Assembly (NCBI RefSeq): GCF_024345835.1
Contig: NZ_JAGQBW010000017.1
Location: forward strand, 1-63,721
DNA: 63,721 nucleotides
From: Synechococcus sp. HJ21-Hayes
Lineage (GTDB): Bacteria; Cyanobacteriota; Cyanobacteriia; PCC-6307; Cyanobiaceae
Reading direction: 5' to 3'
The notes below the pieces were generated by a model. It searched no databases. It was not told the DNA's origin and saw nothing but the letters and a program-made list of their open reading frames with translations. This document shows, in pieces, positions 7,264-15,824 of the stretch; position 1 is the stretch's first letter; each line of letters opens with the position of its first letter. Position numbers and translations under genes: made by a program.

Positions 7264-7533
7264 CTACTCGTAGTGCGTCCAGAGGCGCAGCACCTTCACG
7301 ATCCGCTCCTCCTCCAGAACCTGGTAGACGAGCCGGTGCTGGATGTTGATGCGCCGTGAGCAGGCTCCGCGCAGCTCCCCGACGAGGGCTTCATAGGGCG
7401 GTGGCTGCTGATAGGGGTCAACGGCCAAGAGATCCAGCAGGGCCTGGGCTTTCTGCTTGAGCGCCGGAGAAGCCGAGGCGAGCTTGCGGGCGTCCTTCTG
7501 GGCCTGCTTGGTGAAGAGAACCGTCCAGCTCAC
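7264..7533 (-). CDS. yoeB: YoeB/Txe-family mRNA interferase toxin
   Basis: 89 residues. The sequence from SWTVLFTKQAQKDARKL to the C-terminal LRLWTHYE is the classic YoeB/Txe pattern, including the SRRINIQHRLVYQV core with Arg and His residues for ribosome-dependent mRNA cleavage and the terminal HYE. Its start overlaps the antitoxin stop by 4 bp (7530-7533). Toxin released when the element is lost or transcription is disturbed would inhibit translation, which stabilises the element and may contribute to abortive infection. Confidence 0.9.
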   Translation of the reverse strand: MSWTVLFTKQAQKDARKLASASPALKQKAQALLDLLAVDPYQQPPPYEALVGELRGACSRRINIQHRLVYQVLEEERIVKVLRLWTHYE

Positions 7534-7772
7534 CAGCCCGGTTCGCCGCTCAGCTCAGAAGTATCCGTGGCCATGCCTTCCAGGATTGATTCGCGCATGC
7601 CTGGGATCGAGACCAGATGCAGGGTCTCCTGGATGGCGCGCCAGTCGTCTTCCGAGAGCAGGACGGCATTACCCCGCTTGCCGGTGATCTGCACTGGCTC
7701 GTGGGACTGCCCCACCTCGTCGATCAGGGCATAGAGCCGCTTGCGGGCTTCTGTGGCTGACACGGTTGTCAT
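7530..7772 (-). CDS. yefM: YefM/Phd-family antitoxin
   Basis: 80 residues. MTTVSATEARKRLYALIDEV and the PVQITGKRGNAVLLSEDDWRAIQETLHL block are the Phd/YefM N-terminal DNA-binding fold. The last 20 residues (acidic, TDTSELSGEPGW) are the toxin-neutralising tail. It precedes the toxin, as is usual, and should autorepress the pair's promoter. Confidence 0.92.
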   Translation of the reverse strand: MTTVSATEARKRLYALIDEVGQSHEPVQITGKRGNAVLLSEDDWRAIQETLHLVSIPGMRESILEGMATDTSELSGEPGW

Positions 7773-7793
7773 GGCATGGCTCTCGCCCGTACG

Positions 7794-9251
7794 TTAAAGC
7801 GTACTGCCGTTTGCCTTGTTGTGCTGCCTTGCAGCCCAGACGTGGTGGGCCCAGCCGGGTTTGTAGCCGCGTTCCTGCTCGCGCTGCAGCAGCTCCTCGA
7901 AGGTGCGGCAGCCTGCGGCCGGGTGCGTGCGGCGCGGCCGCTGCTGTTGCTGCTTGGGCTTGGGCCGGTGGTGGGCTGCACCCGTGACTTCCACCAGTTC
8001 GCCCTCAACCTGCTGGAGCCCGCGCCTCTGCTCATCGCGTTCCTCGCTCAGGAACAGATGGCCGCAGTCGGGGCAGACCTGTGCGGCACTGGGGCAGCTG
8101 CAGAAGCAGACCGGGCAGTCCTTGATCGGAATCGAGACGGCCTCCCGGCGGCGACGGCCAGCCAGGTTCCACGCGCGCTCATCGGTGGGCAGGCCATGGC
8201 GATGGGCATTGCCGACGTGATCGAGGATCACCGCCTCCTGCTTGCCCGGTGCGGGACGCAGGGCCCGGCCGACCATCTGCAGGTAGAGCGACAAGGACGC
8301 AGTTGGGCGCATCAGGATCGCGCCGCCCACTGAGGGGATGTCGGTGCCCTCGGAAATGATCATGCAACTGGTGAGCACCTCCACCTCCCCGGTGCCGAGC
8401 CCGGCGATCAAGCGTTTGCGCTCCTCGGCTGACGTGCCACCGCTCACTGACGCGGCCCGGATCCCCGCAGCGCGGAAGGCGCCAGCCATCTGCTCGGCGT
8501 GCTCGACCGTGCAGCAAAAGCAGATGGCCGTGCCGGGGTGCAGCCGGCGCAGGTAGTGGGAGACCGCATCACCGATCGCGGCCCGGTCCCCAAAGGCGCG
8601 CGCCGCCAACTCCAGGTCGTACTCGCCCATCCGCTGGTGGAGTTCGGGACCATGCCCCTTGCTGTTTCTGGCTCCAGGCCAGGAGAACACCTTGGGCCGG
8701 GCCAGCCAGCCCTGCTCCACCAGCCAGGCCGCTGATGGACCGAGCACCAGGGCCTCGAAAAAGCCGCCGGCCTCAACGCCCAACCCTTTGCCATCGAGGC
8801 GTTCGGGCGTGGCGGTCTTGCCGATCAGCTGCGCCTCTGGCCAGGTGTTGATGATCCGGCCCCAGACGTTGCCGGCCACCAGGTGATGGGCCTCGTCCTG
8901 AATGATCAGATCCGGCGCTGACAGCTGCCCCAGCCGCCGGGCCACGGTCTGTACCGAGCCAACTGCCAACTGCCGGCCCTGCAGCCGGTGGCCGGGGGCG
9001 ATCTCATCGGGCTCCAGCCCCCAGGCCCGAACGGTGCCCGTGAGCTGCTCGATCAGCTCGGCCCGGTGGGCCAGCACCAGCACCTTTCTGCCCTTGCGGG
9101 CAGCGCCCTGCACGATGGCGCCGATGGTCTGGCCTTTGCCCGCGCCGGTGGGCATGACGGCGCAGACCCGCCGATGGGCCTTGAGGGCCGCGCGGAGATC
9201 GGCCAGCAACTGCAGCTGGTAGTCACGCAGAACGATTGACGGCATTGGCAC
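7794..9251 (-). CDS. SF2 DEAD/DEAH-box helicase
   Basis: 485 residues. Helicase motifs in order: Q-like/IVLRDYQLQ near 6, Walker A MPTGAGKGQT near 34-43, motif Ia, DEAH in QDEAHHLVAG near 120, KTATPERLDGKG (motif III region), and a C-terminal RecA lobe with ISEGTDIPSVG (motif V) and QMVGRALRP (motif VI). After that a zinc ribbon is visible: CPVCFCSC and CPDCGHLF near 380-400. Phage helicases of this type act in replication or recombination. The gene is divergent from the primase gene cluster. Confidence 0.88.
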   Translation of the reverse strand: MPMPSIVLRDYQLQLLADLRAALKAHRRVCAVMPTGAGKGQTIGAIVQGAARKGRKVLVLAHRAELIEQLTGTVRAWGLEPDEIAPGHRLQGRQLAVGSVQTVARRLGQLSAPDLIIQDEAHHLVAGNVWGRIINTWPEAQLIGKTATPERLDGKGLGVEAGGFFEALVLGPSAAWLVEQGWLARPKVFSWPGARNSKGHGPELHQRMGEYDLELAARAFGDRAAIGDAVSHYLRRLHPGTAICFCCTVEHAEQMAGAFRAAGIRAASVSGGTSAEERKRLIAGLGTGEVEVLTSCMIISEGTDIPSVGGAILMRPTASLSLYLQMVGRALRPAPGKQEAVILDHVGNAHRHGLPTDERAWNLAGRRRREAVSIPIKDCPVCFCSCPSAAQVCPDCGHLFLSEERDEQRRGLQQVEGELVEVTGAAHHRPKPKQQQQRPRRTHPAAGCRTFEELLQREQERGYKPGWAHHVWAARQHNKANGSTL

Positions 9252-9308
9252 CAGCTCGAGCGGGACGACTGCTAGCCGCTCGCCTTCTATGACTCAGGCT
9301 AGCGAGGC
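9252..9308. promoter_or_regulatory. divergent control region between helicase and RHH/primase genes
   Basis: This 57-bp region separates the leftward early operon from the rightward replication genes. It holds two GCTAGC palindromes, 9271-9276 and 9298-9303, the same 6-mer found upstream of the XRE regulator and its neighbour. They are candidate sites for the XRE or RHH protein. I could not place -35/-10 boxes with certainty. Confidence 0.35.
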
Positions 9309-9554
9309 ATGGCCAAAGCTATTAGGCTGCAGATCACGAGCAATGGCCTGATGCCTGACTACGCCCTGCCGGTGAGTGTCTCGATCACCCAGCAGCAACT
9401 CGCCTGGCTGGATGCCCGCAGGCGGCACGGCTCCCTCAGTCGCTCGGCGGCACTGCGGCAGGTGCTGGATGCCGCCATGGACCGCGAACTCCTGCTGGAC
9501 AGACCGGATCGGGCATCACCGAATCCCACCGCGACCTCAACAGCGAGCAGGTGA
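9309..9554 (+). CDS. ribbon-helix-helix protein
   Basis: 81 residues. The fold signs are a strand (LPVSVSITQQQLAWLDARR) then a GSLSRSAALRQVLDAAM helix, the RHH pattern of CopG/ParG-like regulators. It starts 57 bp from the divergent helicase start and ends 10 bp before the primase ATG, so it probably regulates this divergent region and is co-transcribed with the primase. Confidence 0.65.
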   Translation: MAKAIRLQITSNGLMPDYALPVSVSITQQQLAWLDARRRHGSLSRSAALRQVLDAAMDRELLLDRPDRASPNPTATSTASR

Positions 9555-9564
9555 GCCGGAACCC

Positions 9565-12192
9565 ATGGCCTTTGATGCCATTACCGCGGCCCGGGGCCGC
9601 TGGCCAGAGATCCTGGCTGCCCTGGCGGGACTGAGCGGTGAGCAGCTCAGCAATCGTCATCAGCCCTGCCCGCTCTGCGGCGGGACGGATCGCTACCGCT
9701 TTGACGACAAGGACGGCAGCGGCTCCTGGTTCTGCAATCAGTGCGGCGGCAAGGACCAGTGCGGCGGCGCTGGCTCCGGCATCGACCTGCTGATGCGCCG
9801 GCAGGGCTGGAGCTTTGTGGAGGCCGCCCGGCAGGTGGAGGCCTTCCTTGGCCTGGTGCCTGATCACCAGGACACCCGTGCCGGCAGGGCCACCAGCCGA
9901 AACGGCAAGCCCTGGCGGATGCCCGAGAAGCCTCCCGCCGATGCCCAGCCACCGCCGTTGAACCGCGGGGCCACCGCCCAGTGGGCCTACCGCAATGGAG
10001 CAGGGGAAGTGCTGTTCTGGATCCAGCGGATCCGAGTGCGCAGCGGCGGCAAAGCCTTCCTGCATCGCGTCTGGCTTGATGGGGACTGGCATCGCCCCAG
10101 CCGCCGCGACGCCTTCAGCTGCGACTGGCCCTCTCCCAGGCCGCTCTACGGACTCCCGGATCTGCTGCAGCGCCCCAACGCTCCGGTGCTGGTGGTGGAA
10201 GGGGAGGGCACCGCCGATGCGGCCGCGCGCCTGTTTCCGCAGCACGTGGTGCTCACTTGGGCTAACGGCTCCAAGGCGCTCGCCAAGGCGGACTGGACGC
10301 CGCTAGCCGGCCGCAAAGTGACGCTCTGGCCCGATGCCGATGCCGCGGGCCTGGAGGCCATGCAGAGCCTGGTCGCCCTGCTGCACCCGCTCGACTGCCA
10401 GCTGCAATTGGTGGCCCTACCGGCAGATCTGCCCCAAGGCTGGGACCTGGCCGATGCCGACTGGACACCCCGGCAGGCTGCCCGGCAGCTGGCGAACGCA
10501 GCCCAGCCATGGAGCCCCGCTGACGCGGGTGCTGATGGCGATGACGCTGGTGCTCAGCCAGTAACAGCGCCTGCTGCAGCACCAAGCCCGGGCACGCCTT
10601 TTCAGTGCCTTGGCTACGACGCAGACGCGAACTTCTATCAACCCGGCAGCACCGGTCAGGTGATCCGCCTGCCCCGGGGTTGCCACACCGCCACCCACCT
10701 GGTGGCCCTGGCACCACTGGAGTACTGGGAGAGCCTCTACCCGAGCCGGACCGGTGTGAACTGGCCGGCAGCAGCCAGTGATCTGCACAAGAGCTCCGCC
10801 GCGATGGGGATCTTTGCGGTGGAGCGCATTCGCGGCCGCGGGGCCTGGTGGGACGAGGGCCGCACCGTGCTGCACCTCGGTGATCGCCTCATCACCCCCG
10901 AGGGGGAGCACCCGATCACCAAACCCTTCCGCTCGCGGCACATCTACCAACGCCTCAAACGTCTGGAGGGGCCCTGCGGCGTTGAGCCCCTGAGCGTGCA
11001 GGAGGCGGCCGTGATCGTGGGCATCGCCAACCGCTTTCGCTGGGAGGTGCCCGCGTCCGGCACCCTGCTGCTGGGCTGGGTGGTGCTGGCACCGATCTGC
11101 GGTGCCCTGCGCTGGCGCCCCCATCTCTGGCTCACCGCCGGCGCCGGCTCAGGCAAGAGCCAGATCCTCGATCGCTTCGTGGCGCCACTACTCGGTGATC
11201 TGAGCCTGGTGGTGGTGGGCGCCACCACAGAAGCCGGTCTGCGCCAGACCATCTGCTGCGACGCCGTGCCTGTGGTCTTCGATGAGGCGGAGAGCAACGA
11301 GAAGGGCGACCAGCAACGCATGCAGGCGATCCTGTCGCTGGCGCGGGTGGCCAGCAGCGAGAGCAGCGCCGAGATGCTCAAGGGGTCCCCCAGCGGTGAT
11401 GTGAGCCGCTACCGGGTGCGCTCGATGTTCCTGATGTCATCGATCGCCACGGCCCTCAAGCAGGGCGCTGACAAAAGCCGCTTCGCACAGCTGACCCTGC
11501 GCAGCCCAACCGAGATGGGCAAGGAGGAGCGGGAGGTGCATTGGCAGAGCCTCGATCGCGATCTCGAACGCCACATCACCCCGGAGCTGGCGCGGCGGTT
11601 GATCGCCCGCACCGTCTCGCTGATCCCGGTGATCCGCCAGTCGGTGGTGGTCTTTTCCGCTGCGGCGGCACGGCACTTCGACTCTCAGCGCCTCGGCGAT
11701 CAGTACGGGACCTTGATGGCCGGTGCCTGGTCGCTGCTCAGTGATGCGGTGCCCACCGAGGAGGAGGCGGAGCACTGCATCGCCTGCCACGACTGGGAGA
11801 GCTATAGCCAGAGCACCGAAGTGCCGGATGAGGCCCGCTGCATTCAGACGATCCTGCAGCGCCAGGTGCGGGTGGAGACCGACGACAAACCCGTCACCCG
11901 CACGATCGGCGAGCTGGTGGAGCTGGCGGCTTGCCACAGCAGTTGCATCGACGTGAGCCCGGGTTTGGCAGCCCAGACCCTCGGGCGCCATGGCCTGCGG
12001 GTGGATCAGGACCGGCTGCTGGTGAGCAACACCGCCAAGGCGATCGAGCAGTTTCTTGCTGATACCGCCTGGCAGAACAGTTGGCCCGTGGTGCTGCTGC
12101 GCCTGGCCGGTGCGCAACGGGCCGGACCGGTGCGCTTCTGTGGCGCCGGCATGGTCAGCCGTGCGGTCGCCATTCCCCTGGGCGAGCTGTAA
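9565..12192 (+). CDS. phage primase-helicase (zinc ribbon, Toprim, DUF927-type ATPase)
   Basis: 875 residues from the ATG at 9565. The open frame extends upstream to 9376, but that part is only the shadow of the RHH gene. A zinc ribbon CPLCGG..FCNQCGG lies near residues 35-60, a Toprim-like VLVVEGEGTADAA near 208 with a downstream LWPDADAAG acidic motif, and a helicase part with Walker A TAGAGSGKSQ near 525 and VVFDEAESNEKGD as Walker B near 570. It should make primers and unwind DNA for autonomous replication of the element. The iteron-like repeats begin in its last codons, which suggests that the origin is next to it. Confidence 0.88.
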   Translation: MAFDAITAARGRWPEILAALAGLSGEQLSNRHQPCPLCGGTDRYRFDDKDGSGSWFCNQCGGKDQCGGAGSGIDLLMRRQGWSFVEAARQVEAFLGLVPDHQDTRAGRATSRNGKPWRMPEKPPADAQPPPLNRGATAQWAYRNGAGEVLFWIQRIRVRSGGKAFLHRVWLDGDWHRPSRRDAFSCDWPSPRPLYGLPDLLQRPNAPVLVVEGEGTADAAARLFPQHVVLTWANGSKALAKADWTPLAGRKVTLWPDADAAGLEAMQSLVALLHPLDCQLQLVALPADLPQGWDLADADWTPRQAARQLANAAQPWSPADAGADGDDAGAQPVTAPAAAPSPGTPFQCLGYDADANFYQPGSTGQVIRLPRGCHTATHLVALAPLEYWESLYPSRTGVNWPAAASDLHKSSAAMGIFAVERIRGRGAWWDEGRTVLHLGDRLITPEGEHPITKPFRSRHIYQRLKRLEGPCGVEPLSVQEAAVIVGIANRFRWEVPASGTLLLGWVVLAPICGALRWRPHLWLTAGAGSGKSQILDRFVAPLLGDLSLVVVGATTEAGLRQTICCDAVPVVFDEAESNEKGDQQRMQAILSLARVASSESSAEMLKGSPSGDVSRYRVRSMFLMSSIATALKQGADKSRFAQLTLRSPTEMGKEEREVHWQSLDRDLERHITPELARRLIARTVSLIPVIRQSVVVFSAAAARHFDSQRLGDQYGTLMAGAWSLLSDAVPTEEEAEHCIACHDWESYSQSTEVPDEARCIQTILQRQVRVETDDKPVTRTIGELVELAACHSSCIDVSPGLAAQTLGRHGLRVDQDRLLVSNTAKAIEQFLADTAWQNSWPVVLLRLAGAQRAGPVRFCGAGMVSRAVAIPLGEL

Positions 12193-12468
12193 CGAGAAGC
12201 CGTCACAAACGGGCCAGACATAACAGCAGCGGTAACGCCCAGATCACCTGCCCCGCAATCGATTTGGGCCGCTGTAACGATGTAACGCTCCAGGGATCCG
12301 ATAGAGCCCCCTATGAATTCAACGGCACATGCACACCCTCCGAATCAGCCCCTGCTGCTTGCCAAAGCCTCTATCTCTGAAAAAGGGTTACAGCGTTACA
12401 GCCACCCCTAGAAGCTCCTGCCGGCAAGCCCTCTCGGCTGTGACGCCCATCGTCACAGCGCGTCACAC
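12186..12468. repeat. iteron-like array, candidate replication origin
   Basis: A 9-mer GCTGTAACG occurs perfectly at 12186-12194 and 12271-12279, and inverted at 12394-12402. One-mismatch forms occur at 12229-12237, 12386-12394 (inverted), 12437-12445 and 12451-12459 (inverted). Partial copies lie at 12201-12207, 12281-12287 and 12461-12468. GTTACAGC is tandemly repeated at 12387-12402, and 12437-12459 is a perfect 9-bp inverted repeat with a 5-bp spacer. No gene occupies 12193-12479. Iterons beside a primase gene suggest an origin; an operator array for the exonuclease gene is the alternative. Confidence 0.6.
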
Positions 12469-12479
12469 CTGAAACGGTC

Positions 12480-13172
12480 ATGGTCACCACCACCTCCACC
12501 TGGCTTGATCCCATCCCCGGCCTCTGGCGGGATGAGGAGGCCCATCGCTACTGGCTGGGCGATCACCTGTTTCCGGTATCAATCACCGGTGTGCTGGCCC
12601 ATGGCCTCAGCGAGACCGCCAAACGGGCGATCGAGGCCAAGCGGCCGATCTGGGAGCCGCGCGGCACCACGGTGCATGCCGCTCTGGAGCACTACAGCCA
12701 GGCCCGCTTCCTGGTGGGCAAGAGCGCCCGTGAGGCCCTGCTGGACGCCGAGACCATGCCAGGCCATCACCAGTACCGGGACTGGATCCTGCCGCTGCTG
12801 CAGCTGCCGCTCTGGGATGAGGTGCAGGTGATCGCCAGCGAACGGCTCACCTGCTGCCTCACCCGCAACGTGGCTGGTGCCTTCGATGGGGGGTATGTCT
12901 CAGCGGCGCTAAGCGAGCGCCATGGCCAGCCGGTGCGGGTGCTCTACGACCTCAAGACCCTCTCGGCCCACGGCCGGCCCTATTCCACCGCCGCCCAGCT
13001 GGGCGGATACATGGTGCTCGAGGCCGCCCAGGGGAACCACTACGAGCTGGGACAGACGATCTGGAGCAAGCCCGGCGAGGCGTTCACCAGCACCTTTTAC
13101 AGCCGCGAGCAGTGCCTGGCGTCCTGGGCTGCGGCCTGGAGCCGTTACTGCCTGAGCCACCGCCCCTTCTGA
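12480..13172 (+). CDS. PD-(D/E)XK exonuclease (RecB/Cas4-like)
   Basis: 230 residues. The nuclease core is visible as an early H in TTVHAALEHY, AGAFDGGYV with the first Asp near 137, VLYDLKTLS (D-x-K) near 158-165 and YSTAAQLGGYMVL (the Q/Y helix) after it, the arrangement of phage RecB-type exonucleases. Such enzymes resect ends so that a single-strand annealing protein can pair them. The matching annealase here is the Rad52-type gene at 53548, at the other end of the element. Confidence 0.75.
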   Translation: MVTTTSTWLDPIPGLWRDEEAHRYWLGDHLFPVSITGVLAHGLSETAKRAIEAKRPIWEPRGTTVHAALEHYSQARFLVGKSAREALLDAETMPGHHQYRDWILPLLQLPLWDEVQVIASERLTCCLTRNVAGAFDGGYVSAALSERHGQPVRVLYDLKTLSAHGRPYSTAAQLGGYMVLEAAQGNHYELGQTIWSKPGEAFTSTFYSREQCLASWAAAWSRYCLSHRPF

Positions 13173-13276
13173 TCACTCAGGCACCCGCGAGGCAGGCCAA
13201 AGAGTTGGCTTGCAATGCAGAGCCACTAGATTGAGCAGGCTCGGAATTGCCCGGGTCAATGATCTCGTGCTCTCTG

Positions 13277-13651
13277 ATGGCGGACCTCCTGCTCGCTGCT
13301 GCTCCATCGGCATCCCCCGCAGATGCGGCTGATCTCGATGCCCTGCTGGATGCCGTTACCGCGATCAAGGCCCGGCAGAAGGAGCTGGAGCAGCAACTGG
13401 AGCCCCTGCTGGAGGCCCTTAACGCGGCGATGGCCGCCGGCCAGCTGGATCCAGCCTTCTCCCACAACGACTGGGCCTTTGCCCACAGCCCCGGGCGGCT
13501 GAGCTACGACTTCCCGCCGGTGGTGCAACAGATCGAGCAGCAGCTCAAGGCCGCCAAGGACAGCGCGATCCAGCAGGGCAATGCCACTGAAAAGCGCGGC
13601 AAACCCTTCTGGACCATCCGTGCCCCCAAGACGCCGGCACTGCCGTTCTGA
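13277..13651 (+). CDS. uncharacterised phage-type protein, coiled-coil N-terminus
   Basis: 124 residues from the ATG at 13277 (MADLLLAAAP). An N-terminal helix (AIKARQKELEQQLEPLLEAL) looks like a coiled coil. The middle has WAFAHSPGRLSYDFPP and another helix, ending in a KRGKPFWTIRAPK strand. The layout resembles phage replication or terminase-associated small proteins, but I do not recognise a family. It stands 4 bp before the small terminase gene. Confidence 0.55.
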   Translation: MADLLLAAAPSASPADAADLDALLDAVTAIKARQKELEQQLEPLLEALNAAMAAGQLDPAFSHNDWAFAHSPGRLSYDFPPVVQQIEQQLKAAKDSAIQQGNATEKRGKPFWTIRAPKTPALPF

Positions 13652-13655
13652 GCCC

Positions 13656-14192
13656 ATGGCGCAGCACTCCCGCCAGCACAGCGCCGCTGATCCGGTGGAA
13701 GAGCTGCGCTCTGCAGCCAGCGCAGAAGACGACAACGGCCAGCCGCTGTATGAGCCGACCGACCCCGCCCGACCGATCGGGCATTCCAACCCCCCGCGCC
13801 GCACGAGGGGACTGCTCATGCAGCCACCCCCTCGGCCCACGCGGCTGGAGGTGGAGCGCCGCATTGCTGAGGCGCAGTTGTGGATTGCCCAGCGCATTCC
13901 GCTGGCACTGATCGCCGAAAAAGCTCGTGAAAGCTGGGGGGTCAAGAACACCCAGACGATCAATCGCTACCTCAACCTGGCCCGTGAGCGGATGGTGGAG
14001 GAGCTGATCTCCGACCGGCGCCGCCACCAGGCCGAGCAGATCTTTGCCCTCAACGACTGTGCCCGCCGCGCCATGGACGCTGAGCAGTTCTCCGCGGCGG
14101 TGGGTGCCTTCCGGGTGATCGCCGAGATCGGCGGACTGTTGCGGGCACCGATCAAACCACCCCAGCCCCATGGGGGCGGGGCCAGAAGTTGA
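13656..14192 (+). CDS. putative terminase small subunit
   Basis: 178 residues from the ATG at 13656. The first 60 are disordered. Then ERRIAEAQLWIAQRIPLALIAEKARESWGV followed by INRYLNLARERM forms a helix-turn-helix-like segment of the kind used by small terminases and phage DNA-recognition proteins. The remainder is helical. Position immediately before the large subunit, with a 1-bp overlap of start and stop, supports the call. It should recognise the packaging site. Confidence 0.65.
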   Translation: MAQHSRQHSAADPVEELRSAASAEDDNGQPLYEPTDPARPIGHSNPPRRTRGLLMQPPPRPTRLEVERRIAEAQLWIAQRIPLALIAEKARESWGVKNTQTINRYLNLARERMVEELISDRRRHQAEQIFALNDCARRAMDAEQFSAAVGAFRVIAEIGGLLRAPIKPPQPHGGGARS

Positions 14193-15802
14193 TGGCTGGC
14201 CTGCTTCTCGATCCGGCCAGCGACCGCTGGGCCGACTGGGGTCTACTGGATGTCGCCGATCCTGACCGCCAAAAGAACGGACCCCAGGCCCAGCAGGCCT
14301 TCCGGGATTTCATCGTGGCCGCTTATCCCGGCTACGCCTTCCACACCTGGGCCGAACGCCTGATCGCCCTGCTGCAGCGCGTGGCCGATGGGGAGCTCAA
14401 CCGCCTGATCGTCTGCTGCCCCCCGCGGCTGGGCAAGTCGCTCCTGGTGTCGAAGCTGTTCCCGGCCTACTGGGTGAGCCGCTACCCCACGCGCTTCTGC
14501 GCCATCGCCTCCTATTCGGCCGAGCTGGCCTATGCCCATAGCCGTGAGGCACGGCACTACTACCGCGCGGTCGGCCACCCCCTCTCAAAGGACTCCACTG
14601 CCGTGGGCAACTGGCTCACCCCTGATCGCGGCGGTTGCATCGCCGCTGGTGTGCGCGGGCCGTTTACCGGCAAGGGCTACGCGCTTGGGATCATCGATGA
14701 CCCCTACAAGGGTCCAGAAGACGCCAACTCCGCCGGCCAACGCCAGAAGCTGATCGAGTGGTTCCAGTCCGTCTGGCTCACCCGCGCTGAACCCGGGGTG
14801 AATGGAAGTGCTGGGGCGGCGCAGGTGGTGGTGCTGACTCGCTGGCATCAGGACGACCTGATCGGCTGGCTGCTGGAGCAGGAGAGCGGCAATGCCCCGC
14901 AGCGCTGGCAGGTGCTGAACCTGCCAGCCATTGCTGAACCGACACAGCAGCAGATCAAGTTCCCAGCCACCTGCACCATCGAGCCGGACTGGCGCCAGCC
15001 CGGCGAGCCGCTCTGCCCAGAACGGTTCCCTCTTGGGGAGCTGGAGCAGATCCGCATCCGCGCCGGCAGTTACTGGTGGAACGCGCTGTATCAGCAGCGG
15101 CCGTCGCCGGCAGAGGGTCTGCTGTTCCAACGCGCCTGGATCCGCACCACAGCGAGGCCGCCTGCCCTTATCGGCCGGTCCTTTGCCGCGGTGGTGCTGA
15201 GCTGCGACTTGAGCTTCAAGGGGGGAGCGGAGAACGACTACTGCGGCTTCTGCCTCCTCGGCCTGCTGCCTGATCAGGAGGCCCGCCACCCGGCGGCCCA
15301 GGCCAAGGCACGGGGTGAGCAGCTCCACCCCAGCGCCGCCCGGGTGCGCTCACCGGCCGACCCGCAAGAAGGCGTTGTCCACCGGATCGAGGTGATCTGG
15401 AGCCAGCACCACCGCCTCGACCTGCCGGGGGTGGTCAACTTCCTCGTCCAGACCCTGGGGTCGCTGGACCAGGGTCTTAGTCCTGATGGGGTGCTGATCG
15501 AGGACGCCGCCAATGGCCCAGCCGTCTGCCAGCTGTTGCAGCGCCAGATCCCTGGGCTGATTGCCGTGCGGCCCACCGGTAGCAAGGTGAGCCGCGCCCA
15601 TGCCGTGGCCCCGCTGCTGGAAGCCGGCCAGCTGGCTTTTCGCAGCGGTAACGAGGCCCTAATCAGCGAACTGCTGGGTTTTCCCAACGGAGCCCATGAC
15701 GACCTGGCGGATGCCTTCTGCCAGGGCGTGATCTGGCTGCAGACCCAGCACTGGCGCAGCCAGGGCAAGGCCACGCCCCGCCCCCTGCTGTTCTCCCGCT
15801 GA
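14192..15802 (+). CDS. terL: terminase large subunit
   Basis: About 536 residues (TTG at 14189 or ATG at 14192). Walker A-like CCPPRLGKS near 75-83, Walker B LGIIDDP near 165-171, a C-motif region TRWHQDDLIGWL, and an RNase H-fold nuclease starting with LSCDLSFKGG near 337 and ending with NGAHDDLADAF near 510 with the last catalytic Asp pair. The motor packages DNA into preformed heads and cuts it. The full set of motifs argues that it is functional. It is the strongest evidence that the element makes its own particles or packages itself. Confidence 0.93.
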   Translation: MAGLLLDPASDRWADWGLLDVADPDRQKNGPQAQQAFRDFIVAAYPGYAFHTWAERLIALLQRVADGELNRLIVCCPPRLGKSLLVSKLFPAYWVSRYPTRFCAIASYSAELAYAHSREARHYYRAVGHPLSKDSTAVGNWLTPDRGGCIAAGVRGPFTGKGYALGIIDDPYKGPEDANSAGQRQKLIEWFQSVWLTRAEPGVNGSAGAAQVVVLTRWHQDDLIGWLLEQESGNAPQRWQVLNLPAIAEPTQQQIKFPATCTIEPDWRQPGEPLCPERFPLGELEQIRIRAGSYWWNALYQQRPSPAEGLLFQRAWIRTTARPPALIGRSFAAVVLSCDLSFKGGAENDYCGFCLLGLLPDQEARHPAAQAKARGEQLHPSAARVRSPADPQEGVVHRIEVIWSQHHRLDLPGVVNFLVQTLGSLDQGLSPDGVLIEDAANGPAVCQLLQRQIPGLIAVRPTGSKVSRAHAVAPLLEAGQLAFRSGNEALISELLGFPNGAHDDLADAFCQGVIWLQTQHWRSQGKATPRPLLFSR

Positions 15803-15824
15803 AGGACATCACCCCCCATTTCTG

